From Mycobacterium sp. (GTDB taxonomy: Bacteria > Actinomycetota > Actinomycetes > Mycobacteriales > Mycobacteriaceae), in assembly GCA_031292665.1 (NCBI GenBank), contig JARLGR010000170.1, positions 1 to 44,665 of the forward strand: a DNA stretch of 44,665 nucleotides. The letters are read 5' to 3'. Positions 24,411-32,196 of this stretch are shown piece after piece. The position numbers were made by a program, and so were the translations under genes. The notes under the pieces are model-generated. The model ran no database searches. It was not told where the DNA came from and saw only the letters and a program-made list of their open reading frames with translations. How positions within the stretch are numbered: the first letter of the stretch is position 1; each line of letters begins with the position of its first letter.

Positions 24411-24436
24411 TGGCGGCCCCGAGTCTTCGGTCGCCA
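24411..24436 (+). terminator. Imperfect hairpin after the WS/DGAT gene
   Basis: TGGCGGCC...TCGGTCGCCA starting 9 bp after the stop can fold into a G+C-rich stem with a mismatch and bulge. There is no U tract; mycobacterial terminators often lack one. Termination here would fit the gene order. Confidence 0.35.
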
Positions 24437-24495
24437 AGAGCACACCACCCAGCCAAACGGCAGGGTGACAACCGATCCCGAAACGGTCACAAGCG

Positions 24496-24507
24496 CATAT
24501 CGATATG
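24496..24507. promoter_or_regulatory. Perfect palindrome CATATCGATATG upstream of ANTAR gene
   Basis: A 12-bp perfect palindrome lies 153 bp before the ANTAR gene start. It falls inside a 29-codon GTG-started frame (24465-24554) with a weak GGCAGG upstream; I do not call that frame a gene. In DNA this G+C-rich an AT-rich perfect palindrome is worth noting as a possible operator. Confidence 0.3.
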
Positions 24508-24659
24508 AGCCCGCGGTCTGGCACAACGCGATGAATCGACAAATGATGGCATAAGGCGCCTTTTGAGGATCCACAGCCGCGACGATGCGCAGGACACAAA
24601 TTCCTCTTCCGCTGTCGAGTAGCGGATTTCACAACGGCGCACCAGGAGGTAACCATAAT

Positions 24660-24950
24660 ATGATGGCGAACTGGGTACCCGCCCACACTTCGTGTGGCCC
24701 GAATTCCGGTCGCATCCTCGACACCGCGCGGGGCATCATCATCGGCCTGCGTCGCTGCCCCTCGGATGTCGCTTTCGACGAATTACACAGTGCCGCAATC
24801 CGTCACAAGGTACCCTTCTTCGCAATGGCGTGGGCGCTGGTGCATCTCGCCGGGGGCGGCGAGGAGACGCCCAGCTTCGTCGATGCCCAGTCCGCGGCGC
24901 GTCAGGAGTGGGGTTCGCTGTTCGCCAGGCCCGCGGCCGTGAGCTGCTGA
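24660..24950 (+). CDS. Small ANTAR-domain protein without a receiver domain
   Basis: A 96-residue protein. Residues about 18-70 fit the ANTAR RNA-binding domain: RILDTARGIIIGLRRCPSD then VAFDELHSAAIRHKVPFF and MAWALVHLAGG, matching the A-x-G-I-(L/I), AF-x-x-L and hydrophobic final-helix positions. ANTAR proteins bind paired hexaloop hairpins in nascent RNA to cause antitermination and normally carry a receiver or GAF sensor domain; none is present, only a 17-residue N-terminal extension. AGGAGGT at 24644-24650 with 9-nt spacing defines the ATG at 24660. The 257 bp before it contain a hairpin and a palindrome but no neighbour in the same operon. Confidence 0.75.
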   Translation: MMANWVPAHTSCGPNSGRILDTARGIIIGLRRCPSDVAFDELHSAAIRHKVPFFAMAWALVHLAGGGEETPSFVDAQSAARQEWGSLFARPAAVSC

Positions 24951-25018
24951 ATTGGCGCGGCCGGGGTCCTTTGGGGGGTACCGCGGCCGTCGCCAACTCA
25001 GCCACTGAGCCTAGTGAT

Positions 25019-25762
25019 TCAGCGCGCCCAGGCCGGGGAGTCGGCGGCCCTGCGCAACGCTGCGGTGATGCGCTGCTCCTTCTCGCAGAAGCGCCCGGTG
25101 GGCGCCGGCACCGAGATCGCGACCACGCCGTCGCCCTGGGTGCGTCGCGCGATCGCGGCCGCCGAAATGCCCGAGGTGTGTTCGTCGCGATCGAAAGCGA
25201 TTCCGGTGCGGCGGATCTCGCTGATCTCGCCGCGCAGGCGTTCGGCGACGTCGTGGCTGAATCGGGCTAGGACCAACTGAGCGTCGGCGTCGTCGAGCGC
25301 CGCCAGGGCCGCCTTTCCGTTCGCGGTCGACTCCAACGGGAACCGCATGCCGACCGCCGAGACCGCCCGCAGGCGATGCGACGACTCGACCTGGTCGATG
25401 AACCACATGCGCTGGCCGCGCAGTACCGACAGGTCGACCGTCTCGCCGTCGGTCGCGCGCGCCACCCGCTCGATCGTCGGGCGGAAGATGGCGGAGATGT
25501 GCGCCCCGTCGGCCCGCCCAAACCCCAGCAGCCGATCGCCCAGCGAAAACCGGCCCTGTGAATCGACGCTGGCCAATCCGACCTCGACCAGGCCGACGAG
25601 CAAACGGCGAGCCGTCGACTTGGCCAGACCGAGGCGCTCGCCCACGTCGACCAGGCGCAGCCGCCCCGGCTCGGCGGCAATCTCGTCCAGCGCGGCGGCG
25701 GCGCGACGCAGCACCTGGATGCCTTCGTCACGACTGGTCGCATTTTCACTTGTCTGTGGCAC
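25019..25762 (-). CDS. IclR-family transcriptional regulator
   Basis: A 247-residue IclR-type regulator. The winged helix-turn-helix is at about residues 15-75 (VLRRAAAALDEIAAEPGRLR, VDVGERLGLAKSTARRLLVGL), and the C-terminal effector-binding domain includes MRFPLESTANGKAALAAL and GIAFDRDEHTSGISAAA with a late VVAISVPAPTGRF strand. The start is GTG at 25762. It matches M. tuberculosis Rv1773c in order and orientation as I recall. It diverges from the flavoprotein oxidase gene with 66 bp between starts and most likely controls the oxidase and PhlG-like hydrolase genes, responding to their substrate or an intermediate. Confidence 0.9.
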   Translation of the reverse strand: MPQTSENATSRDEGIQVLRRAAAALDEIAAEPGRLRLVDVGERLGLAKSTARRLLVGLVEVGLASVDSQGRFSLGDRLLGFGRADGAHISAIFRPTIERVARATDGETVDLSVLRGQRMWFIDQVESSHRLRAVSAVGMRFPLESTANGKAALAALDDADAQLVLARFSHDVAERLRGEISEIRRTGIAFDRDEHTSGISAAAIARRTQGDGVVAISVPAPTGRFCEKEQRITAALRRAADSPAWAR

Positions 25763-25776
25763 AACGCCACTATAGT

Positions 25777-25814
25777 GTTCCGCATTACGGATTAAAAAGA
25801 CCCGAAATGCGGAT
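25777..25814. promoter_or_regulatory. Candidate IclR operator(s) in the divergent promoter
   Basis: GTTCCGCATTACGGATTA (from 25777) has a TCCG-N5-CGGA core. Its CCGCATT (25780-25786) is mirrored by AATGCGG (25806-25812), 19 bp away. These half-sites resemble the TTCCGCA/TGCGGAA arms reported for several actinobacterial IclR proteins. They fill the short gap between the regulator and oxidase starts. Confidence 0.5.
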
Positions 25815-25828
25815 CAAAGGGGTTCGAG

Positions 25829-27169
25829 ATGGGCGCGCTACCGGCCGGGCGGCACCTTTTTCGGGGCGATGACGGGTACGAAGACGCCCGCCGCGGAACC
25901 GTGTGGCATCAACGGGTGCCCGAGCGCTACCCCGAGGTGATCGTGCAGGCCGTCGACTCCGACGACATCATCCTGGGCCTGCGATATGCCAGGGCCAACG
26001 GCCACCAGGTCAGCATCGTTTCCGGTGGGCACAGCTTCGCGGCCAATCATCTGCGCGACGGCTCCGTCCTGCTCGACGTCAGCCGCCTGGACCACGCCAC
26101 TATCGACGCAGAGAAACGGCTTGCCGTCGTGGGCCCGGGCAAGGGCGGCAGCCTGCTCATGGCCGACCTGGAGGCGCAGGGCTTGTTCTTCCCCGGCGGC
26201 CACTGCAAAGGCGTCTGCCTCGGCGGTTACCTGTTGCAGGGCGGGTACGGCTGGAACAGCCGGGTCTACGGCCCGGCGTGCGAGAGCGTCGTCGGTCTCG
26301 ACGTCATCACCTCCGACGGCGAGCAGGTTCACTGCGACGAAGACCATCACCCCGATCTCTACTGGGCGGCCCGAGGTGCCGGCCCGGGCTTTTTCGGCGT
26401 CGTCACGTCGTTCTACCTCAAGCTGTACCCGCGACCGCACGCCTGTGGCACCAGCGTGTACCTCTACCCGTTCGACCTGGCAGACGAAGTCTTTACCTGG
26501 GCTCGCGCCGTTGGCGCCGAAGTCGACCCCCGGGTCGAACTGCAGGCCGTGGCCTCACGCGGTGAACCGAAGATGGGCATCGACGTCCCGGTCATCTCGT
26601 TTGCCTCGCCCGCCTTCGCCGACTCCGACCAGGAGGCCGAAAAGGCCCTGGCCCTGTTCGGCACCTGCCCGGTCGCCGAGAAGGCGCTTGTCAAAGTCCC
26701 CTATATGCCAACCGATTTGCCGACCTGGTACGACCTCGCGATGAGCCACTACTTGTCCGACCATCACTACGCGGTGGACAACATGTGGACGTCGGCGTCG
26801 GCCGAAGAACTGCTGCCGGGTATCCGGACGATCCTCGACACGCTACCCCCGCATCCGGCCCACTTCCTCTGGCTGAACTGGGGTCCGTGCCCACCCCGCC
26901 AAAACATGGCGTACAGCATCGAAGCCGACATCTACCTCGCGCTCTACGGCTCGTGGAAAGACCCGGCCGACGAGGCGAAGTATGCCGATTGGGCGCGCTC
27001 CAACATGGCCGCGATGTCCCATCTGGCCAACGGGATTCAGCTTGCCGACGAAAACCTCGGCCAGCGTCCGGCGCGCTTCGCCACCGATGAAGCCATGGCC
27101 AAGCTGGACCGGGTTCGTGACGACTACGACCCCGATGGTTTGTTCAACAGCTGGATGGGACGACTCTGA
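25829..27169 (+). CDS. FAD-linked oxidase, berberine-bridge-type, probable bicovalent FAD
   Basis: A 446-residue oxidoreductase with a PCMH FAD-binding domain and a C-terminal BBE segment. His68 in VSGGHSFAANH and Cys126 in PGGHCKGVCLGGYLLQGGYG occupy the two positions where berberine-bridge enzymes hold FAD through His and Cys. The C-terminal YDPDGLFNSW is the usual BBE ending. Such enzymes oxidise alcohols, sugars or phenolic and alkaloid substrates with O2. No signal peptide is seen. M. tuberculosis Rv1774 is the likely counterpart. Its stop overlaps the next start by one base (TGATG), so it is coupled to the PhlG-like hydrolase, with the IclR gene divergent. Confidence 0.88.
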   Translation: MGALPAGRHLFRGDDGYEDARRGTVWHQRVPERYPEVIVQAVDSDDIILGLRYARANGHQVSIVSGGHSFAANHLRDGSVLLDVSRLDHATIDAEKRLAVVGPGKGGSLLMADLEAQGLFFPGGHCKGVCLGGYLLQGGYGWNSRVYGPACESVVGLDVITSDGEQVHCDEDHHPDLYWAARGAGPGFFGVVTSFYLKLYPRPHACGTSVYLYPFDLADEVFTWARAVGAEVDPRVELQAVASRGEPKMGIDVPVISFASPAFADSDQEAEKALALFGTCPVAEKALVKVPYMPTDLPTWYDLAMSHYLSDHHYAVDNMWTSASAEELLPGIRTILDTLPPHPAHFLWLNWGPCPPRQNMAYSIEADIYLALYGSWKDPADEAKYADWARSNMAAMSHLANGIQLADENLGQRPARFATDEAMAKLDRVRDDYDPDGLFNSWMGRL

Positions 27170-27981
27170 TGGCCGGTGACCTCTACCTCGGTTACCGCAA
27201 CGACGACGCGGATACCCCGTTCGGCAAGTTCTTTCAACCCGAGATGGCCCCGCTGCCAAGGCATGTCGTCGAGGCACTGCAGCACGGCCCGCAAGGGGGG
27301 ATGGCCTTGCCGGCGTTCGATGACGCCGCCAGCCTCGCCGACGAGGGCTACCAGCGGACCGAGAACGGCTACGGGGTTCTCGAAGACGGCAGCTTTCAGG
27401 TATCCGTGCGCACCGATATGCCCCGGGTCACCCCGGCCATGTGGGCCTGGTGGTTCGGCTGGCACGGTTGCGACACCCGGCGCTACAAGCTGTGGCATCC
27501 GCGGGCGCACTTGTCCGCCGTGTGGAAGGACGGCGACAAAGACGCGGGCCGGAGGGGCGAGCACCGTTACGTCGGCCGGTGGTCGATGATCAGCGAGTAC
27601 ATCGGCTCCGCCCTGCTCAATGGCGCAATCCAGTTCGTGGCGCCCGCGGCCATGGGTTGTGCCCCCGACAGCGCCGAGGCGGTGTCGATCTGCGCGCGCT
27701 TGGGCTCCGGTGACGCCCCGGTGGACGTCGGATGGTTCATCCACCACATCCGGTCGACGCCGTCCGGGGCCGAAATGCGGTCCCGGTTCTGGATGGGCGG
27801 TCCCCACGTCGCCGTCCGCAAGGCCCCGGGCGTGGCATCGCGTGCGGTGCGCCCGATCGCGTCCCGGGTGCTGGGCAACGCGGAATCCACCGCCCGCAAT
27901 CTGCTCGTGCACTGCGCACAGGAAATGAATCACCTGGCGAGCTTCTTGCCGAAGCTCTACGAAACCTTCGGCGACGAGTAA
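27169..27981 (+). CDS. DAPG-hydrolase (PhlG)-like zinc hydrolase
   Basis: A 270-residue protein resembling 2,4-diacetylphloroglucinol hydrolase PhlG, which cleaves a C-C bond beside an aromatic ketone by a retro-Claisen route. The sequence MWAWWFGWHGCDTRRYKLWH then PRAH places His110/His114; ISEYIG gives Glu143; HCAQEMNH gives His248 and Glu252. PhlG's zinc ligands (His129, Glu160, His270, Glu274) have near-identical spacing, including the final His-x3-Glu. The ATG overlaps the oxidase stop. The substrate is unknown; a phenolic or polyketide-like ketone is an inference. M. tuberculosis Rv1775 is the likely counterpart. Confidence 0.75.
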   Translation: MAGDLYLGYRNDDADTPFGKFFQPEMAPLPRHVVEALQHGPQGGMALPAFDDAASLADEGYQRTENGYGVLEDGSFQVSVRTDMPRVTPAMWAWWFGWHGCDTRRYKLWHPRAHLSAVWKDGDKDAGRRGEHRYVGRWSMISEYIGSALLNGAIQFVAPAAMGCAPDSAEAVSICARLGSGDAPVDVGWFIHHIRSTPSGAEMRSRFWMGGPHVAVRKAPGVASRAVRPIASRVLGNAESTARNLLVHCAQEMNHLASFLPKLYETFGDE

Positions 27982-28012
27982 AAACCCAACCCTTGGAAAA
28001 TGGTTGCGGCGC

Positions 28013-28462
28013 TTACCCGGATGGACTGGGCGTTTGCGGGGAACCTAGGACCACAAACGCTTCGACGACGGTCGCCTGCTCGAAACCCTCGACCTCCACC
28101 CGCCACTCGTAGATTCCCGGCTCCAGGGGGATACCGGCCGGGATATTGAGCGTGAGCGGCATCCGCACCGATGTCCCGTGGATCGCCCCGGGCGGACGGC
28201 CGGCCTCCGCAGCGGCCTCGAAGGAGATCCGCTGTGGGCCCTGCGGTCCCACCACCACCACCGGTTCGCCATCGGTGGTCAGCAGTTGGCAGAGCAGCTT
28301 GTGTTGTTTGTTGGTTTCATCCCAGTCGATGTCGACAAACAGCACCAACGCGAAAGGGGGAGTGGGCGTTTGGCACTGGCGCCACCCCAGCCCGAGAGCA
28401 TGGACCTTTCCGGATTGTGCGTCTGCCTGGGCCGCATCCGCGAGGAACAGGCTGACCTTCAT
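28013..28462 (-). CDS. Conserved hypothetical protein (DUF6941-like)
   Basis: A 149-residue soluble protein without signal peptide. It starts MKVSLFLADAAQADAQSGKVHALGLGW and has a beta-rich layout: LVLFVDIDWDETNKQHKL, LLTTDGEPVVVVGPQG, MPLTLNIPAGIPLEPGIYEW and RVEVEGFEQATVVEAFVVL. I recognise this as a DUF6941-type family, probably an immunoglobulin-like beta-sandwich of unknown role. It converges on the PhlG-like gene with 31 bp between stops. It matches Rv1778c in size and orientation as I recall. Confidence 0.75.
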   Translation of the reverse strand: MKVSLFLADAAQADAQSGKVHALGLGWRQCQTPTPPFALVLFVDIDWDETNKQHKLLCQLLTTDGEPVVVVGPQGPQRISFEAAAEAGRPPGAIHGTSVRMPLTLNIPAGIPLEPGIYEWRVEVEGFEQATVVEAFVVLGSPQTPSPSG

Positions 28463-28611
28463 GCGTTGGCCGAAGCCAGGGTCGATCTACCCGTTCTCAC
28501 CGCGACTTACCGTCCTCCCGTTGCCGTCGCCTCAGGAGATCGTAGCCTGCCCTCCCCGGGCGGCTACCACGCCTCAGTGGGCCGAACCGGTCGGCGAGCC
28601 GCCGCTCGGCG

Positions 28612-28956
28612 CTACGCGTTGCCGCTCTTCGGCGCGGGAGTTGCGTCCTCGCTGGTGAGCTTTTGCGGGCAATAGGCCTGAGCCGCGAGCGCCACGAACT
28701 TCGCGGCGCCGTCGCCCTGGAAGCCCGGATTGCGGTCCTGCAGGTTCTTGACGATCTCGGCGCCCTCCAGTCCCCCGTCGGACAGATCGCAGACCGATCT
28801 GGCGGCCGCTATCGCGCGGTCGGGGTTCAGGTAAACAAGCCCGGCCTGGTTGAGGGTGGTCAGGAATGCTTCGTCCCTGGCACTGAGGTCGGCGTGGGCG
28901 GGCGCGGCCGTCCCTATGACCAGGGCAGCACCCATCAGCAGCAGCGCGGACTTCAT
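28612..28956 (-). CDS. Small secreted DUF732-type protein
   Basis: A 114-residue exported protein. The signal peptide is MKSALLLMGAALVIGTAAPAHA with cleavage after AHA at about residue 22. The mature part has DEAFLTTLNQAGLVYLN, ARSVCDLSDGG, EIVKNLQDRNPGF and AQAYCPQ, with two Cys that probably form a disulfide, which is the DUF732 pattern common in mycobacteria. An upstream in-frame start would add 17 residues before the Lys/hydrophobic signal, so 28956 is used. The function is unknown. Confidence 0.85.
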   Translation of the reverse strand: MKSALLLMGAALVIGTAAPAHADLSARDEAFLTTLNQAGLVYLNPDRAIAAARSVCDLSDGGLEGAEIVKNLQDRNPGFQGDGAAKFVALAAQAYCPQKLTSEDATPAPKSGNA

Positions 28957-29097
28957 AATTCCGTGATTGTTGCAGAGCCGCGATTGGATCGCATCCGTTG
29001 CGAACAACGGGATCTTAACAACGGCTTTCCTCCGGGTGAAATGTCAATCGCCCTGTGCGGCGGGTCGACTCGAAGATCGGGCAAGCGCTTGAGCAGG

Positions 29098-30855
29098 CTA
29101 CTTTGCGGGCGGCAGTTGTCGCGGACCCTCGGGCGCACTCAGTCGGCGCGGTCCCTCCCGCCCCATCAGCTCGAGGCGGCCTTCGCGCTCTACCGACCCC
29201 AGTGAGCGGCCGCCCGCGCCCTCCGCGGGTGCTTCCTCCAGTGACGGATGCCGCTTAGAGCCGGTCGTGTCTTGGTAGCCGGGATCGCGGGCGCCGCGCG
29301 ACGAGGCGTTCCGACCGGTCGGGGGCGGCGGTGTGTCAGAGCTTTCGGAGTCGACCGTCACCTTGCGAGTTCGCTTGAGGGAGAAGGTGATCTCTTCCAC
29401 CTCTTCGAAGACCTGACGCGCGGTGCGCAGCGGCTGAGCCGTGTTGTCGATCACCCGCGCAACGAAAGGCGGCACCAGTGGGCGAATCCAGCGGGCGGCG
29501 GCCTTGGTGGCATCGGGCAGGGACGGAATCAACGGAGTGCCCCGCTCGCCGTGGGGTTCGACGTCGACGGGGGACCGAGCCGGCGCCGGCAGGCTCTCCG
29601 GGTCGGCTGCGCCCGCACCGGCCGGCAGTTGTGCGACCGCCCGGCTGGCGGCCTCCGCTTCGGCGGCGATCGGCAGGTACATGTCTTCCTCCGCGGGCTC
29701 GAAACTGCGCTGCGACGACGCGCGGACGGGGTCCTCCACAGCCTCCTGAACTCGGCGGCGTTGCTGCTCGCGGTCGATTTCGAACTGCGCCTCGATAGCC
29801 AACCGGGCCTGCGTGAGTTGATGCTCGGCCCACATGATTTCGGCCTCGCGGCGAACCTCGGCCCGCTTGATCGCGATGGCGGTCTCGGCAGCGAGGTCGG
29901 CGCGTTCGCGCTCCGCACGCGCCGAGGCCCGGCGATCGTTGGATGTCTGGCCCCGCCACAGACCCAGGATCAGCGGCAACAGGTAGAGGAGCGCGCACGA
30001 CGCGATGGTGGCCAGCCGCAGCGTCAACGCCCCGGTGCTGGCGAGCGTGAGATCGTTCATCGCTACCCAGCGCCCGCCCAGGCCCCGGCCGGCGCCCGTG
30101 ACCGCGCTGCCGCGGGCGTCGGTGAGGGTCCGCTGCTCGCGAACGATTGTGACGTCCAGGTCGGGCGCCCGCTGGTCGCGAGCCGCCAGCGCGTCATCGA
30201 GTTCGTGCTGCGCGTCGGCGAGAAGCTCATTCGCGGTGCGTGTTTCGGGTCCGCTTCCGGGGACGCCGGTGATCCGGGTTTGCGGGCACGCCGGTGTGGG
30301 GTTGTATTCGCAGCGCGCGACGACCAAGGCCCTGTCCTGCCGCTCGCGGGCCTGTGCGACGGCCGCATCAAGCGCAGCGCGCGCGTCCTTGGTCTGCTGC
30401 AGGGACGCCGACGCCTGCGCGACGGCGGGCGTCGAGTCGGCGTTGCGCAGCGCCCGTTCGTCGAGGTGATGGTCGATAGAGCGGGAGAACACGACAAGCG
30501 CCGCGAGCTCGCCGACCATCACACCGACCGCCACCGCAACGGCCGCGCGTGCGGCGATGCTCGACCGAGGAGGGCCGGCGGTGGCGCGGGCGACCGAACC
30601 GACCAGCAGGCCGAAGAGAAGGGTGAGCGGCAGGATGGCCGGCACAGGCCAGCGCCCCGACTCGCTCACGGCCACGCTCGCGACAATCCAGGCGAACCCG
30701 GCGCCGAGCAAGACGACCGCGCCGGCAACAGTATGGGCCGACCGTTCGTGGCGCTCGCCAAGCTCGGCCCGCTCTCCGCCGCCAAGCCAGCCGAGCAGGC
30801 CCCCGGCCCGTGATGTGGCGAGGGGCGACTCCGTGACTTCGTGGGCCTCCATCAC
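29098..30855 (-). CDS. DUF4407-like integral membrane protein with coiled coil
   Basis: A 585-residue protein. Four transmembrane helices are visible at about residues 43-64, 70-90, 101-123 and 280-302; between TM3 and TM4 lies a long, charged, probably extracytoplasmic or periplasmic coiled segment with two Cys (ARCEYN...PACPQ). After TM4 comes a strongly helical coiled coil (ERERADLAAETAIAIKRAEV through IEAQFEIDREQQRRRVQEAV, about 310-375), then a Pro/Ser-rich disordered tail. This matches the DUF4407 layout. GTG 30855 or ATG 30852 may be the start; a GGGAGGT lies about 10 bp ahead. It is Rv1779c-like and sits between metabolic genes and ESX-5. Confidence 0.8.
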   Translation of the reverse strand: MMEAHEVTESPLATSRAGGLLGWLGGGERAELGERHERSAHTVAGAVVLLGAGFAWIVASVAVSESGRWPVPAILPLTLLFGLLVGSVARATAGPPRSSIAARAAVAVAVGVMVGELAALVVFSRSIDHHLDERALRNADSTPAVAQASASLQQTKDARAALDAAVAQARERQDRALVVARCEYNPTPACPQTRITGVPGSGPETRTANELLADAQHELDDALAARDQRAPDLDVTIVREQRTLTDARGSAVTGAGRGLGGRWVAMNDLTLASTGALTLRLATIASCALLYLLPLILGLWRGQTSNDRRASARAERERADLAAETAIAIKRAEVRREAEIMWAEHQLTQARLAIEAQFEIDREQQRRRVQEAVEDPVRASSQRSFEPAEEDMYLPIAAEAEAASRAVAQLPAGAGAADPESLPAPARSPVDVEPHGERGTPLIPSLPDATKAAARWIRPLVPPFVARVIDNTAQPLRTARQVFEEVEEITFSLKRTRKVTVDSESSDTPPPPTGRNASSRGARDPGYQDTTGSKRHPSLEEAPAEGAGGRSLGSVEREGRLELMGREGPRRLSAPEGPRQLPPAK

Positions 30856-31075
30856 GCTACAAACACCTCCCAGCCATTAAGCCTCCCAGCCCACGGGCCG
30901 ATACACCGAATCGAGGCGCCACGCTGTGGTGTTGTTCACAACCTCAGGGGGTGGGATCACGCCGTCGTGGTATCCCTCGGCGTTGCTCACCCGGGGCCAC
31001 AGCCGACGCGAATTCCCCCGACGCGAGGGCGGATCAGCGACTGTTCCGGCGAGGAACGTGAGACGGTATAAGCCT

Positions 31076-31633
31076 ATGGAGAATCTCGATTTTGTCACCT
31101 ACGAAGAGTTCGGCCGCAGATTCTTCGAGGTGGCGGTGACCCCGGAACGCGTGGCGGCGGCACTCGCCGACATCGCGGGCAGCGAGTTCGCCATGGAGCC
31201 GATCGCTCAGGGCCCTGGCAAGATCGCGAAGGTCAGCGCGAACGTCAAGATCCAGGAGCCGCAGGTCACCAGGCGTCTGGGCGACAGCATCACGTTCATC
31301 ATCCACATTCCGTTGTCGATCGACCTGCTCCTCGACCTCAGGCTCGACAAGCAGCGGTTCGTGGTGTCCGGGGATATCGCACTGCGCGCGACGGCACGAG
31401 CCGCCGAGCCGCTGTTGCTGATCGTCGACGTCTCGAAACCGCGCCCCTCCGATATCACGGTCAACGTGTCGTCCAAGTCCATCCGCGGCGAGGTGCTGCG
31501 CATCCTGGCCGGCGTCGACGGTGAGATCCGCCGTTTCGTCGCGCAGTACGTCGCCGAGGAGATCGACGCGCCGCATTCGCAAGCCGCGCAAGTCATCGAC
31601 GTCGCGCACCAGCTGGAGCAAGTCTGGCCCTAG
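31076..31633 (+). CDS. Conserved mycobacterial hypothetical protein (Rv1780-like)
   Basis: A 185-residue soluble protein, start MENLDFVTYEEFGRRFFEVA. The N-terminal helix-rich part (TPERVAAALADIAGSEF) leads to beta strands (AKVSANVKIQEPQVTRRL, ITFIIHIPLSIDLLLDLRL, RFVVSGDIALRATAR, LLLIVDVSKPRPSDITVNV) and a C-terminal helical tail. The strand pattern suggests a lipid-binding-like or START-like beta-barrel, but no motif proves it. A TATAAG stretch just before the ATG at 31076 could be part of a promoter. It diverges from the DUF4407 gene; 30856-31075 shows nothing else. Confidence 0.72.
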   Translation: MENLDFVTYEEFGRRFFEVAVTPERVAAALADIAGSEFAMEPIAQGPGKIAKVSANVKIQEPQVTRRLGDSITFIIHIPLSIDLLLDLRLDKQRFVVSGDIALRATARAAEPLLLIVDVSKPRPSDITVNVSSKSIRGEVLRILAGVDGEIRRFVAQYVAEEIDAPHSQAAQVIDVAHQLEQVWP

Positions 31634-31748
31634 TGAGCCGCGCGCCCGGGGTTTTCGGCTCACCGCACCCGGGTACAACCGTGCAGACCCGCGTCTGATC
31701 CGCACCGACGGTTCGGGCCGGGCGACACGTCTCGGGAAGGGATGACAC

Positions 31749-32177
31749 GTGGCACGGGTAGACGTTTCGATGTCGTCGGATCTGGAACCGGAGGCCGCCT
31801 GGAAACTGGCGTCCGACCTGCGTCGGTTCGGTGAGTGGATGACGATATTCGGCGGCTGGCGTGGGGAGGTTCCGGCCGCCGTCGAGGAGGGCGCCCGCGT
31901 CTCGTCATGCATCAAGGTCAAGGGCTTTCGCAACATCATCCATTGGCGGGTGACTCGCTACGACGAACCGAATTCGGTTGAGCTGCAGGGCCGCGGGCGC
32001 GGCGGCGTCCAAATCGCCGTCGCTCTGACGATCGACGGCAACCACCAGGGGTCGGATCTTCATCTCGCCGCGGATGTCAAGGGCGGCGTGCTCAGCGGGC
32101 CGGTCGGTGGCCTGGTCGCCAGGGTCCTGAAGGGCGACGTGCGCAAGTCGGTGCGCAACCTGGCCGCGCTTGCGTAG
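31749..32177 (+). CDS. SRPBCC protein resembling the Rv0910 toxin family
   Basis: A 142-residue START/SRPBCC-fold protein. MARVDVSMSSDLEPEAAWKL, DLRRFGEWMTIFGGWRGEVP, VSSCIKVKGFRNIIHWRVTR, GGVQIAVALTI and GPVGGLVARVLKGDVRKSVRN follow the same order as M. tuberculosis Rv0910, which is catalogued as the toxin of the Rv0909-Rv0910 type II system. No antitoxin-like gene of the Rv0909 kind lies upstream (the 115-bp gap is too short). A lipid or ligand-binding role is as likely as toxicity. The start is GTG at 31749. Confidence 0.78.
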   Translation: MARVDVSMSSDLEPEAAWKLASDLRRFGEWMTIFGGWRGEVPAAVEEGARVSSCIKVKGFRNIIHWRVTRYDEPNSVELQGRGRGGVQIAVALTIDGNHQGSDLHLAADVKGGVLSGPVGGLVARVLKGDVRKSVRNLAALA

Positions 32178-32196
32178 CTGGGCGCCCAGGCCGCCG

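Noticed and set aside
23173..24471. 432-codon minus-strand frame opposite the WS/DGAT gene
   Set aside because: Basic low-complexity translation; the plus strand carries HHxxxDG and other WS/DGAT motifs.
24465..24554. A 29-codon GTG-started frame before the ANTAR gene
   Set aside because: Ribosome-binding site is weak and length too short to support from sequence alone; kept only as a note in a finding.
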